From NCBI RefSeq assembly GCF_017894385.1, contig NZ_CP059560.1, positions 3,100,001 to 3,164,000 on the forward strand: DNA of 64,000 bases, in the 5' to 3' direction. The stretch comes from Aromatoleum petrolei (GTDB lineage Bacteria > Pseudomonadota > Gammaproteobacteria > Burkholderiales > Rhodocyclaceae). The notes under the pieces were generated by a model. The model had not been told where the DNA came from, made no database searches, and saw only the letters and a program-made list of their open reading frames with translations. How positions within the stretch are numbered: position 1 is the first letter of the stretch; each line of letters opens with the position of its first letter. The position numbers and the translations under genes were made by a program. Shown piece after piece: positions 26,575 to 35,611 of the stretch.

Positions 26575-27318
26575 ATGGTGTCGGCGAGTTTCCGCTTCTA
26601 CGAGGAACTCAACGATTTCCTCGCCCCGACAAACCGTTACCGCGACGTCACGGTGCCGTGTGCGCGGGCGGCGACGGTCAAGCACATGATCGAGGCGCTG
26701 GGGGTGCCGCACACCGAGGTCGAGTTGGTGCTGGTTAATGGCGAGTCGGTGGGATTCGAGCGCCTGCTGCGCGAGGGCGACCGCGTGTCGGTCTATCCGC
26801 GTTTCGAAACCTTCGACATCACGCCGCTGCTGCGTGTGCGCGAGCATCCGCTGCGCACGACGCGCTTCGTCGCCGACGCCCATATGGGCGGGCTCGCGCG
26901 CCTGCTGCGCATGACGGGCTTCGACACGCTGTACGACAACAACTTCGCCGACGAGGACATCGAGGCGATCGCGGCCCACGACGGACGCATCGTGCTCACG
27001 CGCGACCGCGAGCTGCTCAAGCGACGTACGATCACGCACGGCTGCTACGTGCATGCGCTGAAGCCGGAGCTGCAGTTCGCGGAGGTCCTCGCGCGCCTGG
27101 ATCTCGCCCGCAGCGCGCGGCCGTTCACGCTGTGTCTGTCGTGCAACGCACCGCTCCATGCAATCGACAAGGCGAGCGTCGCGCACCTGTTGCCCGAGGG
27201 GGTGCGCGAGCGCCACTCGCGCTTCAGCACCTGCGACGTGTGCCGGCGAGTGTTCTGGGAGGGAACCCATTGGGTGAAGATGCAGGCCTTGCTCGCGCGC
27301 CTGCTGCCGCGCGAGTGA
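26575..27318 (+). CDS. Mut7-C RNase-domain protein with N-terminal ubiquitin-like domain
   Basis: A 247-residue two-domain protein. Residues 1-85 form a ThiS/MoaD-like ubiquitin fold (SASFRFYEELNDFLAPTNR, VELVLVNGESVGFERLLREG). Residues 90-240 are the Mut7-C domain, a PIN-like nuclease: FVADAHMGGLARLLRMTGFD holds the conserved Asp, IVLTRDRELLKRR the second acidic site, and a zinc ribbon is formed by CLSC and CDVC. The predicted activity is RNA cleavage; the in vivo substrate is unknown. The start at 26575 is chosen because the ubiquitin-like fold begins there. Confidence 0.85.
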   Translation: MVSASFRFYEELNDFLAPTNRYRDVTVPCARAATVKHMIEALGVPHTEVELVLVNGESVGFERLLREGDRVSVYPRFETFDITPLLRVREHPLRTTRFVADAHMGGLARLLRMTGFDTLYDNNFADEDIEAIAAHDGRIVLTRDRELLKRRTITHGCYVHALKPELQFAEVLARLDLARSARPFTLCLSCNAPLHAIDKASVAHLLPEGVRERHSRFSTCDVCRRVFWEGTHWVKMQALLARLLPRE

Positions 27319-27374
27319 GCCGGACCGCGGCGACGGGGTCTGTCGGTTTCCGGCTCGTCGAGGCATTATGACCC

Positions 27375-27533
27375 ATGCTTTTGACTGACCTGCCGCTGCC
27401 CATCGATACCCTCATGCGTAAGGGAGATTTTCTGTCGGGGCCGGAGGCGGAGATCCTGTCGCATCCCCTGACGGCAAGGTCGAGTACGCCAATGAAACGG
27501 CTCGCTGCCTTCCAGGTTTCCAATCAGAGCTGA
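27375..27533 (+). CDS. Possible small protein or gene remnant
   Basis: A 52-codon frame from ATG at 27375 to TGA at 27533 in the gap between the Mut7-C gene and the convergent hybrid kinase; it overlaps the kinase 3' end by ten bases. The peptide (MLLTDLPLPIDTLMRKGDFL and on) has no signal peptide, membrane helix or recognised motif, and there is no clear ribosome site. It could be a small gene, the trace of a truncated one, or chance. Nothing else is seen in this 205-base gap. Confidence 0.25.
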   Translation: MLLTDLPLPIDTLMRKGDFLSGPEAEILSHPLTARSSTPMKRLAAFQVSNQS

Positions 27534-30500
27534 GGCGCTGGCCAGTTCTCGCTGGCGCCAAGATGCCCGGACAGGCCTTGCATGGACGCGGCGAGGGTGT
27601 CCGCGAGCTGGTGTACTGCATCGTGCAACCGGTCCGTCTCGCCGGCCCGGATCATTTTCTCCAGCCGCACGGCATGTGCCCGCAGCGGTCTCAGGCCGAG
27701 GCTGGCGGCCACCCCCTTGAGCGTGTGCGCCATCAGTCCCAGTTGTTCGAGCTTGCCTTCCTCAAGGTGTTGCTGCAATTGTGCAGAAGCGTCGCGGTAC
27801 TGTTCGATGAACAGCGCGGCCAGTTCCCGGTAGAGCGCGACATCGCCGCCGATGCGCGCCAGGGCTTCGTCCAGTTCCTCCTGCGGCAGAAGGTCCAGGG
27901 GGCCGGCGGAGACTGCCGGATGGTGCGCCCCGCCTTCGGACGGTGAGGGAGACGGACGGTCGACGGCATCGGCGAGCTTGAGCCAGCGCGCCAGCACGTC
28001 AGGCAGGGTGCGGAAATCGATGGGTTTGGCGACGTGGTCGTTCATGCTGGCCTCCAGGCAGCGGTCGCGGGCGTCGCTGAAGGCGTCGGCCGTCATCGCG
28101 AGGACGGGCAGGGCAGCGTCGCTGAAGTAGCGGCGGATCTGTCGTGTCGCCTCGTAGCCGTCCATCACCGGCATGTGCAAATCCATCAGCACGAGATCGT
28201 AGCGACGCTCGAGCGCGCGCGCGACCGCTTCGGTACCGTTGTTTGCGATGTCGACGATCATGCCCATGCGGCGCAGGAACTCGCCGGCGACCTGCTGGTT
28301 GAGTGGATTGTCTTCGGCGAGCAGGATGCGGCGGCCGCGCAGGCTCGGCGGGCCACTGTCGCCCGCGTTGCAGGAAGCTGCGGCCCGACCCGCGCCCTCG
28401 GCGGCGGGCGCGAGGCGCAGCGCGAAGTGGAAGCGGCTCCCGGCTCCAGGGGTGCTCTCGACGCCGATCGAGCCGTGCATCAGTTCAACCAGCTGCTTCG
28501 ATATCGCCAGCCCCAGTCCGGTGCCGCCGAAGGGGCGCGTGGTGGCGTCGTCGACCTGGGAAAAGGGCTGGAAGAGGCGGGTGAGCTGGGATGCACTCAT
28601 GCCGATGCCGGAGTCGCGCACGACGAACTCGAGCAAGTCGCCGCTCGAGCCGCCCGGCAGGCGTCGCAGCTCGAGACTCACCTCGCCCTGGTGCGTAAAC
28701 TTGACGGCGTTACCCGCGAGGTTCAGCAGCACCTGGCCGATGCGCAGGGCATCCCCGACGTAGTCCATCGGCCCCTGCTCGTCGAGCGTCACGCGCAGTT
28801 CGAGCCCCTTCTCGCGTGCGCGGAATTCGAGCTGGCTGACCACTTTCGCGAATAGCTCGCGCAGGTTGAACGGGGCTGCGCGCAAGTCCATGCTGCCGGC
28901 TTCGATCTTGGAGAAGTCGAGTACGTCGTTGATGACCTGCAGCAGGCCGTCCGCGGCGCCGCTGATCTTCTCGAGGTAGTCGCGCTGCTGTGCGTCGAGC
29001 GGGGTGTCGAGCGCCAGTCGCGTCATGCCGATGATGGCGTTCATCGGCGTGCGGATCTCGTGGCTCATGGTCGCGAGGAACCGGCTCTTGGCGCGGTTGG
29101 CGGCCTGCGCCGCGTCGACGGCCTGCTCGAGGCGGGCGTTCGCGTGCTTGAGGGCGGTGATGTCCTGCACGATGCCGATGACGTCGATGGCCTCACCCGC
29201 GGCGTCGCGTCGGACCTTCGCCTCGATGTTCACCCAGCGCAATTCGCCCGCCGCGAGGATGCGGCTTTCCGTGCGGAATTCGTTGCCGCCGTCGAGCGCC
29301 GAGCGCCATGCCGCCTCCACGCGCGGCCGATCGTCCGCGTGCAGCGCGTCGAAGAAGTCCCGCGCACGGGGCTCCGAATCGCTGGGCAGGCCGAAGATCC
29401 TGCGGGTTTCGTCGGACCAGCTCATCGCGTCGGCGCGCAGGTCGTGCGCCCAGCTGCCGATGTGGCCCACGGCCTGCGCCTCGGCGAGAGCGTCACGGCT
29501 TGCCTGCAGCTCCTGGGTGCGCCGGACGACTTGGCGTTCGAGGTCTTCGCTGAACTGGCGTTGCGCCTCGAGAGCACCGCGCAGCGCGCGCGACAAGGCT
29601 CCGATTTCATCCGGATTGTCGTCGGCCGGGATCGCGGGCGCGTCCTGCCCTGGCGCGGCGGAGACCGCGCCGGCCAGCCGGTCCAGACGCACCGTGAGGC
29701 GGCTCGCGAGACGGGTGGAGTAGCGCCACACGAGCCACATCAGGGGAATCGCGAGTGCAATGAGCAGCAGTACGATGTCGCGCAGCGGTTTGAACCAGGG
29801 GTTGTCGCTGCGGTAGAGCTCGAGCGTGATCCGGTACAGATCCGGGTGGCGCGAGTGTTGCAGGAGCTGGGTCACCGGCTGCGTGCCCGGGCCGTGCGCG
29901 GCCGTGTCCCGGAGCGCGATGGGCGGGGCGTCGGTGCGTCTGACGATGAGGTTGAAGTGTTGGTCCAGCGTCCCGCTCGCTCCCGTCATCAGTACCGCGA
30001 GGTCGATGCGGTTGATCAGTACGCCGATCACGTCGTCCGTGTACGGGAAGATCACGGGGTAGGCGGCCAGGATGTGCTTGCCTTGGTCGACCGCGATCGG
30101 GTGCCGATCGGGGCCTTGCGCCGTGAGAAGCCGTGTAGCGAGTTCTTCGACCGTGGCGTTCGATTCTGCAACGAGGTTCGCAGCACCGGCGAGGAAGCGC
30201 CCGCGGTAGTCGAGGAGGGCGAGCTGGGAGGCCTTGCCGCTGTTGTGCTGACGCAGGAAGGGCCGCAGGTAGGCCTCGCGTCCGGCAGTATCAGTCAGCG
30301 CGGTCCAGATCAGCGGACTGCGGCTGAGCTCTTCCTCAGAGTCGATGATTTTGGCGAGGCTGGCGCCGAAGGTGCCGGCCAGCACCTGCAGCGTCGTCGT
30401 CTGTGACTGCCGGATCGTGCCGGCAATGTTGTATGCCTGCAAGGACAACGCGCCGATGCCGGTGAGGGCCAGCACCGACATGGCAAGGAGGAATGCGCTT

Positions 30501-30538
30501 TGACGGATGCGGGCGGCGAGGCCCGAAGCCTTGGCCAT
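27524..30538 (-). CDS. Hybrid sensor histidine kinase with PAS, REC and Hpt
   Basis: A 1004-residue membrane hybrid kinase; the start at 30538 is where the first membrane segment begins. Order: TM1 (about 14-35), periplasmic sensor (about 36-260), TM2 (about 263-283), HAMP (to about 355), PAS (about 375-470, [20 protein letters not shown]), HisKA with His493 ([14 protein letters not shown]), ATPase domain, REC with Asp786 ([11 protein letters not shown]) and Hpt with His938 ([12 protein letters not shown]). It lies 10 bases after an ABC-type periplasmic binding protein gene, which probably presents a ligand to its sensor domain. Likely targets are the separate receiver proteins encoded to the right. 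Confidence 0.9.
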   Translation of the reverse strand: MAKASGLAARIRQSAFLLAMSVLALTGIGALSLQAYNIAGTIRQSQTTTLQVLAGTFGASLAKIIDSEEELSRSPLIWTALTDTAGREAYLRPFLRQHNSGKASQLALLDYRGRFLAGAANLVAESNATVEELATRLLTAQGPDRHPIAVDQGKHILAAYPVIFPYTDDVIGVLINRIDLAVLMTGASGTLDQHFNLIVRRTDAPPIALRDTAAHGPGTQPVTQLLQHSRHPDLYRITLELYRSDNPWFKPLRDIVLLLIALAIPLMWLVWRYSTRLASRLTVRLDRLAGAVSAAPGQDAPAIPADDNPDEIGALSRALRGALEAQRQFSEDLERQVVRRTQELQASRDALAEAQAVGHIGSWAHDLRADAMSWSDETRRIFGLPSDSEPRARDFFDALHADDRPRVEAAWRSALDGGNEFRTESRILAAGELRWVNIEAKVRRDAAGEAIDVIGIVQDITALKHANARLEQAVDAAQAANRAKSRFLATMSHEIRTPMNAIIGMTRLALDTPLDAQQRDYLEKISGAADGLLQVINDVLDFSKIEAGSMDLRAAPFNLRELFAKVVSQLEFRAREKGLELRVTLDEQGPMDYVGDALRIGQVLLNLAGNAVKFTHQGEVSLELRRLPGGSSGDLLEFVVRDSGIGMSASQLTRLFQPFSQVDDATTRPFGGTGLGLAISKQLVELMHGSIGVESTPGAGSRFHFALRLAPAAEGAGRAAASCNAGDSGPPSLRGRRILLAEDNPLNQQVAGEFLRRMGMIVDIANNGTEAVARALERRYDLVLMDLHMPVMDGYEATRQIRRYFSDAALPVLAMTADAFSDARDRCLEASMNDHVAKPIDFRTLPDVLARWLKLADAVDRPSPSPSEGGAHHPAVSAGPLDLLPQEELDEALARIGGDVALYRELAALFIEQYRDASAQLQQHLEEGKLEQLGLMAHTLKGVAASLGLRPLRAHAVRLEKMIRAGETDRLHDAVHQLADTLAASMQGLSGHLGASENWPAPQL

Positions 30539-30548
30539 CGCTCGCGGT

Positions 30549-31751
30549 TCAGCGTCTGTCCGGTCGTGCGGGAATGAGCGGGACCAGCACGTCCTGCGCC
30601 GTGTAGCGCGCCATGAACACCTGCTCCGGCGATAGTGCGTCGTGCCGATTGGGCGCGAACGGGCGGTCGTAGTTGCGCACGAGCCCCTTGTAGGCGGGCA
30701 GCTGCTCCAGCGCGTCGCGCACCCTGGCACGGTCGGTCGATCCGGCGCGCGTGATCGCGCGCGCGAGGAGATGCGTCAGGTCGTAGGCATGCGCAACGCC
30801 GACCGGCGCGCGCACCTGCTCTGCGCCGGCAATGCCGTAGCGCGTCTTCAGCGCTGCGAGCACGCGCTTCGCGATCGGGGTGTCGAGGCCGATGAAGCTG
30901 AAGGTCTGCACCACGGCGAAGTCGACCTGGTCGAGCGCCCCCCCCGACATTTCGGCGAAGGCGCCGCCGGTGACGCCCCAGTGGCTGATGATGGGCACAC
31001 GCTCACCCTGCGGCAAGGCCGCCACCTCGCGCACCAGCAGCGACCCTTCCGTCTCGTTGGCGACGAGGACGATGGCCTGTGCGCCGGCTGCGCGCAGTTC
31101 ACGGTATTGCTCGAGCAGCGACTGGTCGCCCCAGTTGTACCAGCGTTCGCCCGCGATGCCCACGCCTGCGGCGGGGGCGGCGGCAGCGAGGGCATTGCGG
31201 TTGCTGCGTCCCCAGCCGGTGTTCGGCAGCAGGATGCCGACCCGGCGGGCGCCGCGCTGCTGGCGGGCGAAGTTCAGCATCACCGGCGCCGCCCAGGAGT
31301 CCTTCAACGACAGGCGGAAACTGTAGCTGGGGCCATACTTGTGTTCGGTGATGGGGTCGGCCGAGCCCCAAGGATCGAGGATCAGCACGCCCAGTTCCTG
31401 CGCCACGGGCAGCCATTCGAGGATGACGGGGCTGAACTTGCCGCCGAACACGCCGACGAGATCGGGCATTGCGGCCAGCTCGCGCAGGTTGTCGACGCCG
31501 ATCGCCGGGATCGAGCGGTTGTCGCGCATGACGAGGGCGAGTCTGCGGCCGCCAAGCACGCCGCCTGCGGCATTGATCTCCTCGATCGCGATTTCGATGC
31601 CTTGCTGGATCGCTTGGGCTGACGTGCTGGTCTTGTGTCCGAATTCGGCATCGAGCCCGATCAGCACGGGCGGAGCTTCGGCTGCGGCGTGCGCGACGAG
31701 CGCGCTTGCCGCGAGTGCGCCAAACAGCACGCGCAGGAAATGAGGCAGCAT
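30549..31751 (-). CDS. Periplasmic branched-chain amino acid-type binding protein
   Basis: A 400-residue type I periplasmic binding protein (Peripla_BP_6/LivJ-like) with a signal peptide ending near AHAAAEA. Two-lobe markers include LIGLDAEFGHKTSTSAQAIQ, EINAAGGVLGGRRLALVMRD, GVFGGKFSPVILEWLPVAQE and GILLPNTGWGRSNRNALA. No ABC permease or ATPase gene is near. The hybrid-kinase gene follows after 10 bases, so it is probably a signal receptor rather than a transport component. The ligand is unknown; amides, amino acids and aromatic acids are all bound by this family. Confidence 0.85.
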   Translation of the reverse strand: MLPHFLRVLFGALAASALVAHAAAEAPPVLIGLDAEFGHKTSTSAQAIQQGIEIAIEEINAAGGVLGGRRLALVMRDNRSIPAIGVDNLRELAAMPDLVGVFGGKFSPVILEWLPVAQELGVLILDPWGSADPITEHKYGPSYSFRLSLKDSWAAPVMLNFARQQRGARRVGILLPNTGWGRSNRNALAAAAPAAGVGIAGERWYNWGDQSLLEQYRELRAAGAQAIVLVANETEGSLLVREVAALPQGERVPIISHWGVTGGAFAEMSGGALDQVDFAVVQTFSFIGLDTPIAKRVLAALKTRYGIAGAEQVRAPVGVAHAYDLTHLLARAITRAGSTDRARVRDALEQLPAYKGLVRNYDRPFAPNRHDALSPEQVFMARYTAQDVLVPLIPARPDRR

Positions 31752-31780
31752 TGTTGGAGGACGCCTATTGGCTGGCGCGT

Positions 31781-32341
31781 TCAGGTGTCGTCGTTGAGCA
31801 GGGCACCCAGGAGCTGGAAGGCCTTGCGTTCGGACAGCTTGTCGGCGCGCGACATGTTGAGGATGGTGCGGGCGAGCGCCTCGGCGATGGGGCCGACCGT
31901 GGCGCGCGGCTTGTCGAAGAGCGCCGTCGGCGCTGCAGCGGCCTGCGCAAGCAGCGCGGCGATGTCGGTTCCCGCCTGTCCGCCTGCGGGGGTTCGCGGC
32001 TCAGCATCCACGTTCGCATCGGGGGCGGTGCTGGCCGAGGTGCCCAGTACGCTCCATACGGATTGCGGCACGGACTGTCGTGCCTGCGGCGCGTCGAGCC
32101 AGCCTGGCGGAAGTCCGAGGGCTTGCTCGATGGCCTGGGCAAACGGATCCGACACCGGCTTGCGGCCCGAGGTCATCAGGCTTACCCGGCTACTGGTGAG
32201 CTTCGCTGCGTGGGTCAGCGCAATCTTTGCGCCGCGCGCCGCCGTCAGCATGATCAGGTTGCGGCGGCGCGTCTCGTTGCGTTCGTGCCGAACGGCCGCG
32301 GGTGCCGCCGAGTGAGCCAGCGGCTGCGCGTCGTGTTCCAT
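31781..32341 (-). CDS. Phage-repressor-like (XRE-type) DNA-binding protein
   Basis: A 186-residue protein. At about 28-85 there is a region resembling the XRE/Cro helix-turn-helix of small phage-like repressors (ALTHAAKLTSSRVSLMTSGR and QAIEQALGLPPGWLD, the latter a common end of this domain). The rest is Ala/Pro-rich and low in complexity, with a helical C-terminus (AEALARTILNMSRADKLSE). It is read in the same direction as the binding-protein gene 29 bases on, so it may control the locus. GTTACCT boxes lie upstream at 32461 and 32491. Family assignment is by pattern only. Confidence 0.6.
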   Translation of the reverse strand: MEHDAQPLAHSAAPAAVRHERNETRRRNLIMLTAARGAKIALTHAAKLTSSRVSLMTSGRKPVSDPFAQAIEQALGLPPGWLDAPQARQSVPQSVWSVLGTSASTAPDANVDAEPRTPAGGQAGTDIAALLAQAAAAPTALFDKPRATVGPIAEALARTILNMSRADKLSERKAFQLLGALLNDDT

Positions 32342-32460
32342 GCCGATCTATCTCCGTCGCCTGCAGGATCCGTTGTCCTGCACAGGGTGCGCGCACTTGC
32401 GAGTGCAGGCCGACAACTTTCGGTGTCACCAGAACGGGCTCCAGCCCGGCATCTGGAATT

Positions 32461-32498
32461 GTTACCTATTAGGCCTGCATTTTCGGAAATGTTACCTT
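32461..32498. promoter_or_regulatory. GTTACCT direct repeats upstream of the XRE-like gene
   Basis: GTTACCT occurs at 32461-32467 and 32491-32497, 30 bases (about three turns) apart, in the 172-base gap between the XRE-like gene and the REC-Hpt gene. The same heptamer recurs at 33360 in the next promoter region. Confidence 0.4.
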
Positions 32499-32513
32499 TG
32501 CATAGGGGGGGCG

Positions 32514-33278
32514 TCAATCGGCGTCGAGCGAAAACTCCCGGGCCAGATCGACGCAAAAGCACCGCAGGGCTTCGCCAAAATCTTGTGCATGCCCGCGGAC
32601 GGCCTGGACGTCGCCTGCGCGGGCCGCCGTCCGCAGCGACTCCAGCGTCCCGAGCACTTCATGCGCGCCGATCGTCTCGGCGCCGCCCTCCATTGCGTGG
32701 CAGAAATCCAGCACACCGCGCAGGTCGTCGCTTGCGGCGAGCCGGTCCAGGCTCGAGATGCGGTCGGCAGCAAGCTTGTAGAACTCTTCCGCGACGGCGT
32801 GCTGGATCGTCCGGTCGGGGCCGATGTAGAGCGTGATGTGGGCGAGGTCGATGCGCGAATGTCGCGGCTCGAGGGGTGCGTCCTCAGCCTTGGCCGGCTC
32901 TGCCAGGCGAAGCCCCCAGCGTATGGCGCGCTCGAAGAGCTCTGCGCGGACCGGCTTCGCGAACATGAAGATGTTCTTGTAGGTGCTGCGGATGCGGGCG
33001 AAGTCGCCGGGAGCCGAGCTGATCACGAGCACGGGCAGCGATTCGTATTCGGGTTTGGACTTGATGACGTCCAGGAAAGCGACGCCGTCGAACTTTGGCA
33101 TGCGCAGGTCGAGGATGATCAGGTCCGGCGTGCGTTCCGACAGCGCGAGCAGGGCCGCATAGCCGTTCTCCGAGGACAGGATGCGGATGTCACTGCCGAG
33201 CTCCTTCAGCTTGCTGGTGTACAGCGTCCGGCAGAAGGGGTCGTCATCGATGAGTAGTACGTGGTGAAGGGATTTCAT
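32514..33278 (-). CDS. Response regulator with REC and degenerate Hpt-like domain
   Basis: A 254-residue protein. The receiver (1-120) has D11-D12-D13 and phospho-acceptor D57 (IILDLRMPKFDG), with the conserved Lys in FAKPVRAEL. The C-terminal half is helical and holds LDFCHAMEGGAETIGAHEV, which resembles the Hpt signature HxLKGxxxxxG with the His kept and the Lys changed. It could receive phosphate on REC and pass it through Hpt, or act as a phosphate sink. It is divergent from the REC-REC gene across an operator-like region. Probable partner of the hybrid kinase at 27524-30538. Confidence 0.78.
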   Translation of the reverse strand: MKSLHHVLLIDDDPFCRTLYTSKLKELGSDIRILSSENGYAALLALSERTPDLIILDLRMPKFDGVAFLDVIKSKPEYESLPVLVISSAPGDFARIRSTYKNIFMFAKPVRAELFERAIRWGLRLAEPAKAEDAPLEPRHSRIDLAHITLYIGPDRTIQHAVAEEFYKLAADRISSLDRLAASDDLRGVLDFCHAMEGGAETIGAHEVLGTLESLRTAARAGDVQAVRGHAQDFGEALRCFCVDLAREFSLDAD

Positions 33279-33359
33279 CGTCCGAGCATGCCGACTGATT
33301 GTCCATTAATGATGGTACGCGAGCTTGCTGCGGAAAGCAGCCGTACGGCGCCACAAATA

Positions 33360-33386
33360 GTTACCTCTATGAGGTAAACTATACCT
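33360..33386. promoter_or_regulatory. TTACCTC/GAGGTAA palindrome in the divergent promoter region
   Basis: TTACCTC (33361-33367) and GAGGTAA (33371-33377) form a 7-base dyad. AGGTA (33372-33376) then pairs with TACCT (33382-33386), giving three spaced TACCT/AGGTA boxes in the 124-base gap between the divergent REC-Hpt and REC-REC genes. The GTTACCT core matches the boxes at 32461 and 32491. Confidence 0.5.
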
Positions 33387-33402
33387 TTCGTCAGATGGGT
33401 CC

Positions 33403-34362
33403 ATGTGTCCGTGCGTGTTCGAGCGGGACTGGGTGCGAGGGGAGGGCAGCTTGGCCGGAAATGAAGCGGGAGGGGAGGCCGCACGCGAGGTGGAGGGCGT
33501 CGGGCGGATCCTGGTCGTCGATGACGATCCGTTCATGCGCGAGCTGATGCGCGGGATGTTGCGCGAGCATCCCGCGCAGATTCGTGTCGCCCGCGACGTG
33601 ACGGAAGCGCGTGCCGTGATCGGCACGTTCCGGCCACAGGTGATCTTTCTCGATGTCGCCCTGTCCGGGCCCCGTGACGGGCTTGAGCTGTGTGCCGAGC
33701 TGCGGTCCGGCGCGGACGCCTGGCGTTCGCTGGTGATCGTGATTTCCGCGCACGGTGCGCTTGCGGACATCGATGCTGCGCTGCGTGCCGGTGCCCACGG
33801 TTACCTGCTGAAGCCGTTCTCGGCGACCCAGGTCCGGGGGGTGCTTGATGCGGCCGAAGCGTGGCTGCTGGGGGCCGAACGCCCATTTCGCCATTACTGG
33901 CCATTCGATCGCCATCCTCCACTGGCGGTGATCATGCCGGGGGCCGCTGGAGCCGCGCTGCCGGCCGTCACGCAGGCCGCCGCGCGCAAAGGCCCGATCC
34001 TGGTCGCAGAAGACGATCCGGTGAACCGGAAAATCATCCTGAAGCAACTTTCGGTGCTCGGCTATCAGGCCGACGCCGTGGAGGATGGCGAGCGCGCGCT
34101 GGAGTTGTGGCGCGCGGGCGGCTACGCGATGCTGCTGACGGATCTGCACATGCCGCGCATGGACGGTTACGTGTTGGTGCAGACGATTCGTGCCGAGGAG
34201 CAGAAGGGCGGGCGGCCGCGTGCGCCGATCCTCGCGCTGAGCGGCACTGCGCCCGAGGGCGCTGAGCCGTACCGCGACGCGGGTATCGACGCATATCTGG
34301 GCAAACCGCTGCAGCTCGACGTGCTGCGGGATTCTTTGCAGCGCTGGCTTGCAAACAAATGA
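33403..34362 (+). CDS. Tandem receiver protein (REC-REC)
   Basis: A protein of up to 319 residues with two receiver domains and no output domain. REC1 (about 35-155) has VDDDP and phospho-acceptor Asp84 (VIFLDVALSG); REC2 (about 196-315) has AEDDP, TDLHMPRMDG and the Lys of YLGKPLQLD. The linker carries the sequence PFRHYWPFDRHPPL. The ATG at 33403 lacks a good ribosome site; a TTG at 33451 behind GGGGAGGG is a plausible alternative that would remove 16 residues. It probably relays or buffers phosphate between the hybrid kinase and the REC-EAL protein encoded 28 bases on. Confidence 0.82.
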   Translation: MCPCVFERDWVRGEGSLAGNEAGGEAAREVEGVGRILVVDDDPFMRELMRGMLREHPAQIRVARDVTEARAVIGTFRPQVIFLDVALSGPRDGLELCAELRSGADAWRSLVIVISAHGALADIDAALRAGAHGYLLKPFSATQVRGVLDAAEAWLLGAERPFRHYWPFDRHPPLAVIMPGAAGAALPAVTQAAARKGPILVAEDDPVNRKIILKQLSVLGYQADAVEDGERALELWRAGGYAMLLTDLHMPRMDGYVLVQTIRAEEQKGGRPRAPILALSGTAPEGAEPYRDAGIDAYLGKPLQLDVLRDSLQRWLANK

Positions 34363-34390
34363 GCGGACGCCGGCACAAGAGGGCGAGTGA

Positions 34391-35608
34391 ATGCGGGTGA
34401 AAACGCTGATCGTCGACGACGATCCCATTTTGTGCAGGCTCCTGGCGAGCCAGTTGGCTGCGCTGGATGTGGGCGACGTGCGCAGTCACGTACGGGGGCG
34501 CGAAGCGCTGGTACAGGTTGCCCGCGGTGAAGCGGAGGTCGGGCTGATCTTCGCCGATCTGAGGATGCCTGAGCTCGACGGCATCGAGTTCGTGCGCGAA
34601 CTCGCCCGTTTCGGCTACCGCGGCAGCCTCATCCTGATGAGTGGCGAGGATCCCCGCATCCTGCATTCCGCCGAACGCTTGGCGCGCGCGCACGGGTTGC
34701 GGGTGCTCGGCTCGCTCAGCAAGCCCACGACCCCGGCAGGGCTGCGTGCGGTGCTCGACCGGCACGTGTCGGGGATGGCAGCGTCGCAGGCGTCGTTCCG
34801 CACCTTCTATAGCGAGGAATTGCGCCGGGCGATTGCGGCTGGGGCGCTCGTGAATCACTACCAGCCGACGGTGTCGCTCACGACCGGTGCCGTGGTCGGC
34901 GTCGAAAGCCTCGTGCGCTGGAACCATCCGGAGCGGGGGCTGGTGTATCCCGACGAGTTCGTGCCGCTCGCCGAGCAGAGCGGACTGATCGATGAGCTTA
35001 CGCAGGCCGTTCTCCGCACCGCACTGGACGACGCGCGACGCTGGTTCGACGCGGGATACGCGCTGCAGATCGCGGTGAACGTGTCGATGGACAACCTCGT
35101 CGCGCTCGATTTTCCCGAAATGGTCATGGAGGAACTCGCTGCCTCCGGCGTGCCGCCGGAGCGCCTCGTCCTGGAGGTCACCGAGAGTCGACTCATGCAG
35201 AATTCCGTCGTGGTGCTCGACATCCTCGCGCGCCTGCGGCTCCGGCGCATCACGCTGTCGATCGATGATTTCGGCACCGGCCACTCGTCGCTCGTCCAGC
35301 TGCGCGATCTTCCCTTCAACGAACTCAAGATCGACCGCGGCTTCGTCCATGGCGCGTGCGAGGACGAAGGTTTGCGGGCGATCGTCGAGGCAAACCAGCG
35401 CCTGGCGCGCAGCCTCGGCTTGCGCACGGTCGCGGAAGGCGTCGAAACCCGTGCCGAATGGGAGCTGCTGCGCTCGTGCGGCTGCGACTTTGCGCAGGGC
35501 TGGTTCGTTTCGTCGCCGATGCCCGGGCACGAGTTGCCCGAGTGGTTCGAGGACTGGGAGATACGGCGGCCCCGTCTGCTGGAGCCGCTCGCGGAGGCGG
35601 TGGATTAG
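34391..35608 (+). CDS. REC-EAL c-di-GMP phosphodiesterase response regulator
   Basis: A 405-residue response regulator with REC (1-125, phospho-acceptor D56 in FADLRMPELDG) and EAL (about 145-385). The catalytic set seems complete: VESLVRW in place of EAL, VNVSMDNL, LEVTESRL, SIDDFGTGHSS, NELKIDRGF and AEGVET. It should hydrolyse c-di-GMP to pGpG when activated by phosphorylation. It follows the REC-REC gene closely and looks like the output of the phosphorelay. It resembles the EAL part of the 15373-17079 protein (shared VNVSMDNL and FVHGA), suggesting the two loci are related by duplication. Confidence 0.9.
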   Translation: MRVKTLIVDDDPILCRLLASQLAALDVGDVRSHVRGREALVQVARGEAEVGLIFADLRMPELDGIEFVRELARFGYRGSLILMSGEDPRILHSAERLARAHGLRVLGSLSKPTTPAGLRAVLDRHVSGMAASQASFRTFYSEELRRAIAAGALVNHYQPTVSLTTGAVVGVESLVRWNHPERGLVYPDEFVPLAEQSGLIDELTQAVLRTALDDARRWFDAGYALQIAVNVSMDNLVALDFPEMVMEELAASGVPPERLVLEVTESRLMQNSVVVLDILARLRLRRITLSIDDFGTGHSSLVQLRDLPFNELKIDRGFVHGACEDEGLRAIVEANQRLARSLGLRTVAEGVETRAEWELLRSCGCDFAQGWFVSSPMPGHELPEWFEDWEIRRPRLLEPLAEAVD

Positions 35609-35611
35609 GGC

